Shown here: piece by piece, positions 12,247 through 23,913 of the stretch
Layout of the letters: every line of letters begins with the position of its first letter
Numbering within the stretch: position 1 is the stretch's first letter
Made by a program: the position numbers and the translations under genes
The notes under the pieces: model-generated
Database searches by the model: none
What the model was told of the DNA's origin: nothing
The model's input: the letters and a program-made list of their open reading frames with translations, nothing else
Source: Ciborinia camelliae
Taxonomy: Eukaryota > Ascomycota > Leotiomycetes > Helotiales > Sclerotiniaceae
Direction: 5' to 3'
Length of the DNA stretch: 64,000 nucleotides
Assembly (NCBI GenBank): GCA_025890175.1
Contig: JANPYM010000002.1
Span: forward strand, 397,440-461,439

Positions 12247-13376
12247 GATTGCGAGTTTTCTGGTAATTCGTAAAATGATTTTGAATGGTTTTGGGTATAA
12301 GTTGCTTTGAAAGAGATTGGATTGTCTTGTCTTTTGATATGATTTGTATGGAGGTTGTAGAGTACAGGTACAAATTATATCAATCGGTAGGACTCGGGAG
12401 TGGGGGCGAGGTCTCAGGTCTCCAGCTAGGTGAGGTGAGCTCTCGGCGGGACCACCTACGAGTACCTACCAAACACTCTCACCAAAATCAAAAACCCCGC
12501 CAAAATCGTCATTGGATCCAAAAAATTCTACAAAAGATGGGTAGATTAGGTAAGCAAGACTTCCAATGTTACGTCAACAAAACAAACAAGCCATATGCAT
12601 ACCGTCAAGGTACACCTGGGCATACATATACACCTACATCTACATCTACATCTTGTCAACGGACAACGGACAACGGACAACGTACTTCATCTGCACCTTT
12701 TATGGTACCTTACACATGACAGCCATTCATCTATTGAAAGATCAACGATATCGGAAGTTCGAAACCCTTACCTCAAAACGATACAGTTACAGTTGTCATC
12801 AAGGTTAAGGTTGTACGGCATTCGGCATTCGTCAATGGCCAACGCTCGATGCTCAGATGTGATAATGTTGCTTCGACAATTGGTTACAATGCATGAAGGC
12901 CGAGAAATGGCGGGATTGAACCTACCGAAACTGCCAATGAATTGACAGCTCATGATGCTTCAGTGGACCGAGGATACATTGACTCGGGACTTCTGATTGT
13001 ATACGTTATTCTTGGGCATCAATGTGCTCAACTCATCCCGCGCCATGGAACAAGCGTCCCCAATATGCCACCCACATAAGAAGAAGTTTGCTTCCTATGA
13101 ATGCAAGGCTCAGACTTCGCACAATTCATTTACAGTTCTTACTTGTTACAAACGGAAAAAAAATTTAAAAAGAAAAATCAGGCTTTTCATTAAGATAACT
13201 AATGTTACATATGAGATGTACTAGACCATCATAGTTCGTCAAATAATCCATTGCGCTTCCAAACCAGAGATTCATGTACTTTTTTCTCATCCATTAAGCA
13301 TGAAACCAATAACACACGGTGTCGAACTTTAAGAAAAGTAAGATCTAACCGCAACTCAATCCAACGGGACTTTTAC
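12247..13376. other. Intergenic region upstream of TPI
   Basis: This 1.1-kb region contains the TPI promoter (a G/C-rich patch around 12385-12460) and then the 3' flank of the next gene. A GGACAAC tandem (three units) occurs at about 12660-12680. The ORF at 12285-12719 runs through this promoter DNA and I do not consider it a gene. Confidence 0.55.
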
Positions 13377-15153
13377 CTATGTGTCCGCACTATCACTGCT
13401 GTAACTAGGAGTATATCGTCGTGGTGGGTTTCTTGGGCTGAACGGATTGGGACGATCTTGAGGAATTTGAGGGCGAAGACCAGTAAATGGGATTCTACGC
13501 GTGATGGGATCTCGATCAATATAACTCTCCGCGTCAGAGAGTCGACGTCTATAAGCGGCTACTTGTGGAACGGGTCTCACATCTCGAATAACAACAGGCG
13601 AGGCAGCATCCTCATACACGTCATCAAGGTGTCGATCTCGATGTAGAGGTATGGTTCTTAAATATCGATGCTGTACATGTCGATTCGCTTCCAGCAATGG
13701 AACCTCTGCATATTGACGGGAAGGATAACGTGCTTGCACGGTATTATAATCAAGTTCGCGACGGCCAGCGGGCATCACGGGTCTTGTTGGCTCATCAACG
13801 ATAATTGGTCGTTGCGATTGGGACAAATAGTGCTGAGCGGCTTCCCTCTCTACCTCTCTGCCCCGAATGTATGCTTCAGTATCGATATTGATACCAGCAA
13901 CTGAGGCAATTTCTCCGACATATGGAGGTCTTGAGTGGCTGGTTCGTCGAGACTCGTGAAATATAGACTCGGGCGACTCGCCTCTGTGGTTGTAGTATTT
14001 TTTCTCATGCTCCCGTGGGTGGTGCCTACTGTGGCTACGTCCTCGTCTACCGCGCGAGTTGTATCTTCTTGAGCGTTCATCGGACCGAGAACTAATACTA
14101 GTGGGCAAAGAACTGCTGATAGTCGAGGCTGTTGTTGAGACTGTATCGGTATCAGATTCGGAATCCGAATCTGAGTCTGATTGATGACGACCCGGCTTTT
14201 GCCTACTTCTGCTTCTGGACCTGTCACGATTGTGGTGATTGACACCTCCCTGGCCAGGAACAAGAACGCCAACAACAGGTCGAGGTTGGCCATTCGGATT
14301 TGGTTGAGGCTGAGGTTGAGGCTGAGGCTGAGGCTGAGGTAGGAGTTGAGGGGGAATTGGAGGTCTCATCAATTCGGCTGCCAATCTTTCTTGCTTGTTC
14401 TTCTCGATGAGTTGGTAAATGGCGATGGCACTGCAGTCATCCCTCACCGCACGTTTCACTACCACGGTGATTAAAACCGTTTGTCTCACTTTGTTAATAG
14501 ACCTCTCTCTTCTGTCAAGTTGGACGAGAGACCAATCAAAGTTCTGATCTACTTCCTCATTCTTCAATTGATCCAAAATTCCATTGACTTGGCCTTGCTG
14601 AAAAGGATACAATGCTACCTTTTTATCTGCTACCGTCTGTGGAGACTGGCTCAATTTTTTCAGCTGTGCGGCAATATCTTCTTGTGTCAAAGGTTCTTGG
14701 GCTATCCGGGCTTTCGCCCAAGTGGATTTCTCCTTCCCAGTCCCAGTCGGTATGACTTTTTGGATCGTATAGATTCTATATGTCGTCAACAGCTTTTTGC
14801 ACGCGGCTTCGTCAAGCGGACGCTTTGCTGTGACGTTGAGGTCCACCACTCGGGAAGATTCATATCGAGGGCGCATAGGCATCTGCATTTGCGGTGGAGG
14901 TCCACCACGTCCGCCAGGGAACGGTGGTGGTCCACCTTGGCCCGGATGACCTTGATGACCTGGAGGGCCTGGATGACCTGGAGGGAGAGGGGGAGGGCCT
15001 GGCCTGAAATTAGGTGGAGGCGGAGGTGGGCCTGGATGACCCATTGCGCCTAGCTTTCGCGTTAGCTGTCTCAAACGTCTGGAAAGATATTTGTTGAAAT
15101 GACTTACCAGGAGGTGGGGGTGGAGGGCCTCTATTAGGCTGTTGGTGGTTCAT
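13377..15153 (-). CDS. Proline-rich protein with RS/low-complexity tail, function unknown
   Basis: I do not recognise a named family. Two exons: 15108-15153 and 13377-15049, with intron 15050-15107 (GTAAGT...GCTAG), giving 572 residues. The start MNHQQPNRG leads straight into a P/G-rich N-terminal stretch of about 75 residues (PPPPPPG, GPPGHPG-like), resembling collagen-like or SH3/WW/profilin-binding segments. Residues about 80-260 are ordered and mixed-charge (RPLDEAACKKLLTTYRIYTI, LYPFQQGQVNGILDQLKNEE, DWSLVQLDRRERSINKVRQT, IAIYQLIEKNKQERLAAELM) and may be a fungal-specific domain. Then come a PQ-repeat (PQPQPQPQPQPQ), an RS-like run (DRSRSRSRQK), a Ser/Asp tract (SDSDSDSES) and a basic/tyrosine-rich tail. 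The composition suggests an RNA- or cytoskeleton-associated scaffold, but that is inference. The AG at 15075 would give an immediate frame problem, whereas the acceptor ending at 15050 keeps the frame. Confidence 0.8.
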
Positions 15154-18100
15154 TTCGACAGTTGGTGGTAACGATATCGTTTTGAGATTTGATGTGAGTG
15201 GTGAAGTAGAGCGTTGGTGAAAGTATCAAACTAACATCGAGATTCTATGGATTACGAGCTTTGAAAGAAAGTGCGGGCGATGACAAGGCAATAACTAGAA
15301 GTCAAACCTCAGCGACACTGGAAAGGTAGATATTTTGCTATCAAAGTGAGGCTTTGTAGAATTTTTGATTTGAGAGTGGAATGGAAGGTGTGGATGTTTA
15401 GATTATAGGACTTTTATTAAGTTGAGGGAATCGAAGGGTACAATTTAAAGGTGTGGTGTGGTACTGTTGTACAATTAATGGGGAGTCACCGAGTAGGCGT
15501 GTGACAAAACAGCGAAAACGTGTGAATATCAAAGCAGCAAAGGCGTGTGAATAATCCCTAATCTAACATTGAATTTCCCATTCCGGTTTATGGAAATGGA
15601 TGGATTTTACTATTTAACAAGTAACAAAGATACGAAAATACGAGGAAACTGAAGATACATGCCATTCTTAACGCCCGGATTTACTTGGTCATGCGATCAG
15701 GCTCAGGATTTGACTTATGTATACCTACCTACCTATACACTAGGTATTTTTCAAGGCCAATGAAGGAGGCTGTGCTCTCGAAGCAGGCAAGGCATCCAGG
15801 TATCCTGAGGCTCAACAAGTTATCGATCAGCTACGGGGCGAAACTCATAGGCAGATTTTACAAAGTTCTGTATATTATTATTCACAGAGTAGAATGGATA
15901 TAATAAATCATTATATGGTGTTATTATATGGTGCGTCACCGAGTGTTACATCCGCAAACACACTTTACCCCGCCCAATAAGATATCTACACCTTCGATAT
16001 CTTCAGAAGCAAATATAAGATACGTACGTCTCATTTGAAATATCTGGAACCCTATCCAATTTTGAACAGAAAAGATATCAGACTGTCCACAAAAATGTAG
16101 TTGGAATTTTCTCCCATTCAAAAGGTGGGACATGGGGATTGAGGAATTCCTTCGTAAATATCAACGAGGCAAGATCCAAACCATTTTGCGAACCTTCCCG
16201 CCTCTTTTTTCATGAGCAAACCACAAGAGACCACAACGCATCGAGTCACTTCGTCCTTCTTTTCTGGCCGAGCCGAGCCGCAAACCCTTCACCGAAGGAT
16301 CGGTCAGAGTGATAGGATGAATGAACCTCTCTAAAACCTGCTTTGAATTGGATACATCATGGGAGAAGTAAGTAAGTCGGGCGTTGTTGAAGGCGTAAGG
16401 TTAATTGACAAATCAAACAATATTTGCTGCGCAAGAAGACGATGTGTCGAAACCCATCGAAAGATCAACCATTATTCTGGGCTCACATGAAGCCATCTTT
16501 TGATGCTTAAGTCAATAGATTGCTCTCTGACCTCTTTTTGCAAATGCAAATGCACATGCAGTCGAGTTTTATATTGTCAAATGTACCCCAACATATCTTT
16601 ACCCAGCCATGAAGTATGCAAAGGTACATATTAGTTACATATGTTATACAGCCCATGCCACGGATCTATACGCCACGATATCGTTGACCGCCTTATGGGT
16701 TTAAGGATGATATAGAGCTCAACCTGTGATAATGCTCGGCCCCCAAATCGAAGGATCGTGGCGTTGTGAAGCATTCGTCAACAATCGCCCAGAATGCAAC
16801 AAAGTGCTGTTCAATGCAGCTCGATATATATATGCATGCACTACGCATCTCTAAAGGTTTTGATCGCCGGATAGACTGGATACACTGCAGGCACTATCAG
16901 AACAGTCCTACGCGAGATACTGTTTCCCAAAGAAAAAAAGATGCGAATTGTGCGCATTGTGTGAATCGTTTTCCCCTCCTCCGATTATAAATCCAGGGAC
17001 TTAATGCTGACAGCTAGGTAGCTACCATACAAGCAGGAGATAATTGGAAGAGAAAATCATTTTACCCCGCATAGCTTCGAGCCGCTGACTGTGAGCCACT
17101 CGCAACCTCATCCGAGATATCTCCTTGACCAATCGATTCAATCACCATAAGACCGGGTTCGATCTTGATTAATTTACTATCAATCCTACCGCTCACGTCC
17201 CCCTCATTCTTAAGCGCCTGGCAACCTCAAAGTTCTTGGGCCATCGGGCGTTACAACCACACATATCATGATCTGTAATGGAGACAGGGCGATGTCTTAC
17301 AAAATGCATTAATCAACGTGGGAAAATCGGAATATGATGACCCACAGACTTTGTTCCACAAGATAACGCATTGATTATGTCAAACTCTGGCACTTTGGGA
17401 AGATGATAGATATCTGTATGATAGATAGCAAGACGTTTTTCCATCTGCATTTACGACTTGCATACTACTCGGGCAAGTGTTTCAAATTGATATTATACGA
17501 GCTGATTCTGAAATGTCTTTCTTGAGCCCCAATATGTTTCAGCTGTTCTTCATGTCATGTCTTTCCAATCTATTCGCAAAAGGTGTTGGGCACTAAATGG
17601 TCACACATTGGCCATGTCACTAATTCTTGACTTTGGCGAGGATGATGTCTCTTCGTGATTTGCCAATTCTCGAGGCTGTCATTACATAGAACTACTACTC
17701 GAATACCTTTTATTCGGTACCTGATTCATCTCGTGTTTCTGATGTCTCGGATCCAGTCGTGATATCAACCAAGTGGTTCAAATCATCAGCGCTTCCATTC
17801 TTGCCGCATGTTTCAACGTTCTATTAATAGACAATGCTTGAATATAATTTTATTCCCAACATTTCTTCTTCCAATAATCTATCGCTCGGTAGGTAGTCCC
17901 TACTTCCTTTTCTTTTTCTGGTCGATGCAGAAGTAACACGAGTGGACCTAAATGCATGCATTTCTTTCCCAGATCCACAAGGTCCATATATTGGACGCCT
18001 TGATATTCTAAGCATTAAGCGCACAAGCACAGGCACAAGCACAATTCGCCATCACAACACAAGCTACATAGATTCCCAATAAGATTAAGGAAATCCTTCC

Positions 18101-18971
18101 CCATGCAACCGCGGGTAAGGCAAATGTTCCCATGTGGCAGTTGGAGATTCGTCACCGAGATGAACAATGGCGTCTATGTTTCATTCTTTTCTTCTCGGTG
18201 AAGATGGTCGAGAGAGACAGAGATCCTGATTTGCTTCGGCAAAGTTTGTCCCCCGGCCCGGTTTGGAATCTTCTGGACTGGCCTGGCCTAGGCGTCTTAA
18301 AATACCCGATATTCATAGGGTGGGATGAGTTACAGTGGATCGCACCGAAAGCTTGGTGGAAGAGCCTCGAGCTCATACATATAGCAGAAAGAAAATTCGA
18401 GGCATGGTGTTACGTAGTGACGGGATACATGGCCCAATACGGAAATTTGGGCGTGGCGACGGCACGAGCAATTGCTTGTTTGGGAGCGGGGTCAGTGTGT
18501 GGGCGTGGGCGGGGGTGTGGCGAGTCCGCGGTGCGTCGTTCCGGTTTCTGGGGTTGTAAGACGCTACGTAGGGTGAAGGGTTGGTAAACGGCGAGGTGGG
18601 AAAATTGCTTTTTACTGGTGTATGACGAGGCTTTGCTTCTCTCGTTAGGCGTTCTTGCTTATTCAAGTGGTGGTAGCAATATGTTTAGCTAATATGTACT
18701 CAATGGACAGATGATTCACTTACTCTACATCTTTTGGTTTAAGAATGAAGGATACCATGTCATAGCACTATGACAAGTAGATATGAGAAAGAGTGATTGC
18801 AAGCAGGGGGATATCATGAGTCATTTTTGTGCTATTTTTCAATGAAATCAAAATGCTTGTATGAAATGTATTCATTCTCCTTCAACCTCCACTTTTCTCT
18901 CTTCCTCTGAGTTGTTTTGCCTTCTTCATTCCCTCTTTGCTTCTCTCTCCTCTTCCCCCTTGCTTACTCAC
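15154..18971. other. 3.8-kb gene-poor region
   Basis: No gene I can support. The left end is the promoter of the proline-rich gene. The only sizeable ORF, 18132-18587 (+, 151 codons, Trp-rich), has an overlapping antisense ORF, no domain and no good splice partners. I leave it as an unassigned possibility. CCTA runs occur at about 15722-15735. The right end, about 18880-18960, is a CT-rich tract just beyond the P450 stop. Confidence 0.5.
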
Positions 18972-20997
18972 CTAGTCATGTAGAGCAACGTTGCACCCCC
19001 ACTTATTTGACATAGTCGTTGTCAAATATTCCGTAAAGGGTCTTTCATCTCTCGATTCAATCTTTGAGAAGGTTTGCAAAAGACGAATGGTAGTGTATGA
19101 TGCCTCTGATTGATTTCTTGTCAATACTTCTCATTCAGGTAAATGATATAGGGGATTAGGATGGGGGATGATGGGTTAAAAAGATAAAAGGAAAAGGGGA
19201 AAAAACTAACCCGTCAGCGCAAACTGCTGCCCAATACAAATGCGAGGACCACCACTAAAAGCTATGTATTCCCAACTGCATCATTCCAAATCAGCACACG
19301 GATCGTGGTATTATTCAAGTCGAAACTTTGATATGAAATTCAAACATACCCAACTCTCAATTTCTCCCATCTCTCAGGTCGAAACTCATCGGCGTCCTCT
19401 CCATAAATGTCCTTTCGGCGGTGCAATACATATGAACTCCATATGATCCCACATCCTTTCTTGACCATGATTGGAGATTTTTCATCGGGTCCACCACCTC
19501 GAGGAAGTATCGTGTCGCGGGAAGCCACGCGGCTGGTGGTTGGGACGATGGGGTAGAGTCGCATTGCTTGGAATTTTGTTAGTTTTATTGGCATAGAGTT
19601 CACTGTTATTTTGCAGGAGATGAAAAATAAGCAGAAATTGAAGGAAAAAAGAACACACTCTCATTAATACACCACTTCAAATACTTCATATCCTTGATCT
19701 CCTCAAAACTCGGATGTCTCCCCTCCAACTTCATCACCTCCTCTCTTAACTTTTCAAATACATCTTGGTGGCGAGAAAGTATCATGAAAAGAGCAGTCAG
19801 TAAGCTGGCAGTGGTATCACGTCCTGCGAGTAAAATGTTGAGTAACTCTGCTTGGATTTTCTGCGCGCTGTAGCCGGATTTTGCGAGTTCTTCGAGGAAG
19901 ATGTAGCGGTCTGAATCAGTTTCTTGGGGTTTTTGGGAAGGAGGGGAGACTTGGAGGGCTAGCGCTTTGTCTACATAGGTGCGCACGTAGGAGTGGACGT
20001 ATGACAAGGCATCTCTGTATTTTTTGTTTGGAAGAAAAGTGGTTAGTTTGCCCACTGGTTGTGTGGATTAGTAAATTTTGGGTTCTAGGAAGCATGAAAG
20101 AGGGAATGTGGAGCGGCTAGAGTTTTTTGCTTTACTTACAGCGTACTTCTTTGCCGACCTGTTCGCCAAGCTGTGAAAGTCAGTTAATGCTGTTTATAAA
20201 GTATCAAGCCCACAACTCACATAATCATAAGCCTCTGAATATTTACGGCCGGCCGAATCAACTCTTGCCTCATCCAACGTATCCGTACTCTCACCAAAAA
20301 GGAACTCTGTAGCTACACCACCACAAGGGTCAGCATACAATCTTCTCATCATCTCTCACTTCCATCCATTCATCTTCTCTACCCGACAAAACTCACCCGA
20401 ATCAATAGTCAACATAAAAAACAACTTGGACAAATCCACAGTCTCCCCATTCTTGGGAATCCTCCTAATCAACTTCCCAATATGTTTCTCAAAAACCTTC
20501 AAATCAGCCACCTGACTCCTCACAAAATTCGGTCTCAGCATCGCCCTCGAATGTTCCCACTCCGTGCCATCCACCACAAAGATTCCGTTTCCAAAAATAG
20601 GCATCATCGCATTTTTCCTCCTCGGAGCCAATTCAAAATCTTTAAATCCAGTCGCTAACACGGTCTTGATATTTTCTACATCGACTGTGTTGATGGTGGG
20701 CGTTCCGAGAAGGAGGGAGGAGAATGTGTGGACACCGAGGGATTGATACCGTTTTTGCGTGGTTTCGAGGAATTTTCCATCGCGCGCTGCGAGGACATTG
20801 GTGATGAAGAGGTCGAGACCGTAGATGGGGTCTTTGTGGGGGAATGAGGCGTAGGGGAGACAGTTGTTTCGTTTGGCGAATGCTCTCCTTTGTTGGTATA
20901 GAATGGCTTTTTGGACAAGTTGATAAAATATGTAGATGCTGGCTAGGATGAAGGGGCTGATGGTCGTGAGGGAATAGTTTGCAAATATTTCAGTCAT
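18972..20997 (-). CDS. Cytochrome P450, CYP52-like (alkane/fatty-acid hydroxylase group)
   Basis: ER-anchored haem monooxygenase. The closest group by motif is the CYP52/CYP539 type that omega-hydroxylates alkanes and fatty acids. The substrate here is inferred only from family resemblance. Seven exons (minus): 20397-20997, 20221-20312, 20140-20170 (31 nt), 19659-20054, 19350-19566, 19211-19275 and 18972-19105, giving 511 residues. It has an N-terminal anchor (ISPFILASIYIFYQLV). The I-helix motif AGRDTTA lies at about 318, the K-helix ExxR is in NETMRLYP at about 372, and FRPERW follows. The haem loop FSGGPRICIG has its Cys at about 458 and is followed by QQFALTEASYTT. The last exon ends NKWGCNVALHD. 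All seven junctions use GT-AG and keep frame. The gene looks intact. Confidence 0.94.
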
Positions 20998-22938
20998 GAT
21001 GGATGGATAGATGTTGAAATTGTAAATTGGTTTTGATGATTAATGCTCTGATGTTTGGGGATAGACACATTGACAATGAAATATCGGGCTCGGGCTCAAT
21101 CCAAAGGCTGTTTGGTCTGGAATGGATCTTGAGGAGAACACGATCTGAGGTCAAGTATCAAGCAAGATATGAACTTCTTGACAGTATGATGAAAATTATC
21201 TCAAACCATGTTGTGAACCCGAAAAGAGAAAGACATCCGAATGTCCAAAGTGGATGTAAGCACTGGGCATTATTTCATTATTGTAGCCCCTCATTACCGC
21301 CGACGTCACACTGATGTATCCCGAAGCCCTCAGCAATGCATTCAATCAAGCCAATCAAACCGATCGAATTCCCAATAGTTCCGTGACCTCGAGGAGGCGC
21401 ATCACATGAAAAAGTGGAGATGTTCACTGACAATGCCGATCATGCCGACATTGCCAAAATAGTACATTTGGCCGTTCCAACCTCCTCTCGACCACCGACC
21501 TATCTTTCGAGTCCATCACCGAGGTTGCCACATTTATAATTATGAGCCCCATCTTCCAATTGAAGAATCTTCTACTACCCCTCGCATTTCTACCATCATC
21601 TTCCTACCATCTGAGCAAGCCATTTTTCCACCTTTTGGTCACCGTGACAGACGCATGTTTTCCCTTCTCCTTTTCTCCATGGTCTTTCCCTCTGAATTAT
21701 TCCTAGATTGCTTGAAAGAGATGGACTTTCCATGTTCTTGCCGGTGTCTGTCGCTGTAATCTTTTCCCTGTAGGTGGTCGATTCTTGCTTCGATAAAATA
21801 GCTAGAGCAAAGTCTTATGAACGTCTCTATTAGGTATGTATGGCGTAACTGTATGTGTAGCGTAACTGTGTGATGAGGGATTGACTGGCAGAATGGGTAA
21901 TTTGCAAAGCGTATCATTACATGATAGTACTATCGATTGTTGGACTATATTGCGTACGATGCTATCTATTTTATTGTAAACGTTAGGCTTTACCCCTGAG
22001 GTACTCGCGAGGACCCAGTAAGAATGCTTCTCCACAAGCGTGAGGGGAGTAAGATCCTAGAACCTCAATCTAGACACTGAATTTTGCAGGAACTTGTTCT
22101 AGTATTTTGTAATTCAGTTATTTCCTTGTGTTGGGAGCCAGTGATCATGATGCCAAAATAGCTTATTGAAAAACCACTTCGACTCTAGAATTTTAGCTTG
22201 CTGGCGGTGGCTAGTCATTTATGTTATCTTTTCTCTGTTCCATGTTATTCGGCTTCCTTCTAGTATTTTCATCGCGTTTTATTTCTGGGGTTTTCCAACT
22301 TCTTATACCCTTCCTTGGAGTCTTTTGCACTTGCGTACAATAATCCATCCACATAGCAATACATGCGACAAACACAAAGCATGGGATGGTTAATTTATAA
22401 AACTATGTTGTCTTTTCAAAATTACACCTACTGATGCCTAGTATTCCAATCAGTGAAGCGACGCATTTTTATGACTTAATCCTAATCTTGAACTAATTCT
22501 CGAGGTATTCTGAGTAGTCTTGAACCTCCAGGTGAAGCGTAATGGCATGGTGTATTCTTAAAAGACTGGCAAGAGTTGTCTCACAAAATTGATCTGGAAT
22601 ACACGAGATACCATATCTTCAACTCCCTTCCTAAATTTTATCACGGAGATTATCAATTGTCAGGGTATTAACTTGAGCCGCAACTTCTTGTCATGTGAAA
22701 TGGTTGAAAGCGCTTGAAAATATGTTGCTCCCGACAGTGCCATAATCAAAATTGCAAAACGAAGCAGTGATTCGATATCATATAGTAGTATCTCCTAGCA
22801 TTGATGATTCTCAAGTTAAGACTCGGCCGTGTGTGGAATAAATACCTATCTCCAGAAACATCTCCATTCACTCATCGAAAAATATGCCAGTACTCATACA
22901 CATTTCAACTTCACCGCCCGCCAAACATGCCTTACCTT
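20998..22938. other. Intergenic region, P450 promoter side
   Basis: About 1.9 kb with no supportable coding sequence. ORFs of 60-95 codons are scattered without domains. The adjoining part upstream of 20997 is the P450 promoter. The right boundary is the TATA-preceded hairpin array described separately. Confidence 0.55.
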
Positions 22939-23124
22939 TATAAACCCAAACTTCGCCCTCTCCAACATCTCTCGTCAATAAAACCGCGCCTTCTGGCGCA
23001 GTGGTTATAGTACACCATTACACCCGACGGTAACCAACCCGTCGGGGGCGAGAGATGTAACAGTGTAACAGAAAAAACCCCGTCGCGGGGTTTCCTTCCG
23101 CCGGTACGCCGGCGGGAAGGTTTT
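22939..23124 (+). ncRNA. Candidate structured RNA, possibly Pol III-transcribed
   Basis: A short GC-rich island in AT-rich DNA is built almost entirely of complementary segments. TATAAA lies at 22939-22944. An outer 10-bp helix pairs 22965-22974 (ACATCTCTCG) with 23049-23058 (CGAGAGATGT). Inside it are a 5-bp hairpin 22986-22999 and an 8-bp hairpin 23023-23030/23039-23046. Downstream are an 8-bp hairpin with 3-nt loop (23075-23082/23086-23093) and, directly abutting, an 11-bp hairpin with one bulged G (23094-23120, loop TACG). TTTT follows at 23121-23124 and a longer T run just after. TGGCGCAGTGG at 22994-23004 is a perfect Pol III A-box match about 55 bp after the TATA. I find no B-box and no cloverleaf, so it is not an ordinary tRNA. 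Strand is inferred from TATA, A-box and the T-run. The class is unknown. Confidence 0.45.
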
Positions 23125-23913
23125 GCTATTTTTTATTTGGAGTTTTTCTCTTTTTTTTCCCCTCCTTTTTGTCTGTGAAGTCAATGGGTACAGCGTAGTC
23201 CTCAGGAGAATGAAAAAGTGGAAGTGGGTGGGTCCATGTTAAGAGACGGAGCAGAAGCGAGATGGATGGTTGGTTGTTTTATTCACTCTCATGAAGAAAA
23301 TGACGCGAATACTATTGGCCAAAGAGAATATCAATCGATTGACATTGAAGATAAGGCGATTTCTGGCATACTCACCAACAGATGCACTGTCGCGCGCTTA
23401 CTGGTGCAATAGGTATGTTAAGAACAATCTCAAACTCACCATGGCGATGACGAATTTTGACGCGAGGAATAAGAAGTAGTAGGTACCTAGTTAAATGTAT
23501 GCAAAACGGTTCGTGCGAATATTAGATATTGCGTGGGAGTGAAGCTGTGCCGATAAGGGGGCGTTAGGGGAACTGTGAACTTTCCCATTTTCCACTTTCC
23601 ACTCTATTTGTTATTCTCTGCTCTCTGCCACACAAATCATTTGATTATGTAGTTTTGTGACTCTTTTTCTTCCCATTTTTTCCCCTTTATGCCATATTTC
23701 ACCATTATAACACTCCCATTTCGTTAATCCATCAAATCAAACTATGACACGAAATACCATATCATACTATATAGATACCAACTCTTATACCCATCACCTA
23801 TATCACCCTAGCATGACTCTAGGGGCGATTTTCAACCCCTAGACACCTGTCAACAACAAACAAAACATTCACAAACTCTATACAACCCCCATTTCCTCAT
23901 TTTCTAACGCACT
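23125..23913. other. Intergenic region downstream of rhodopsin-domain gene
   Basis: About 790 bp with no gene I can support. It presumably includes the 3' UTR of the minus-strand membrane protein. Two overlapping small ORFs at 23218-23479 are in different frames of the same DNA, and neither has a recognisable domain. Confidence 0.55.

Noticed and set aside
18132..18587. 151-codon Trp-rich ORF
   Set aside because: Overlapping antisense ORF, no recognised family, no splice partners. It cannot be supported as a gene although chance is not proven.
22994..23004. Perfect Pol III A-box suggesting a tRNA gene
   Set aside because: No B-box downstream, no 7-bp acceptor stem with matching 3' side, and no anticodon arm. 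The local pairing gives other hairpins instead. Kept only as part of a candidate structured RNA.
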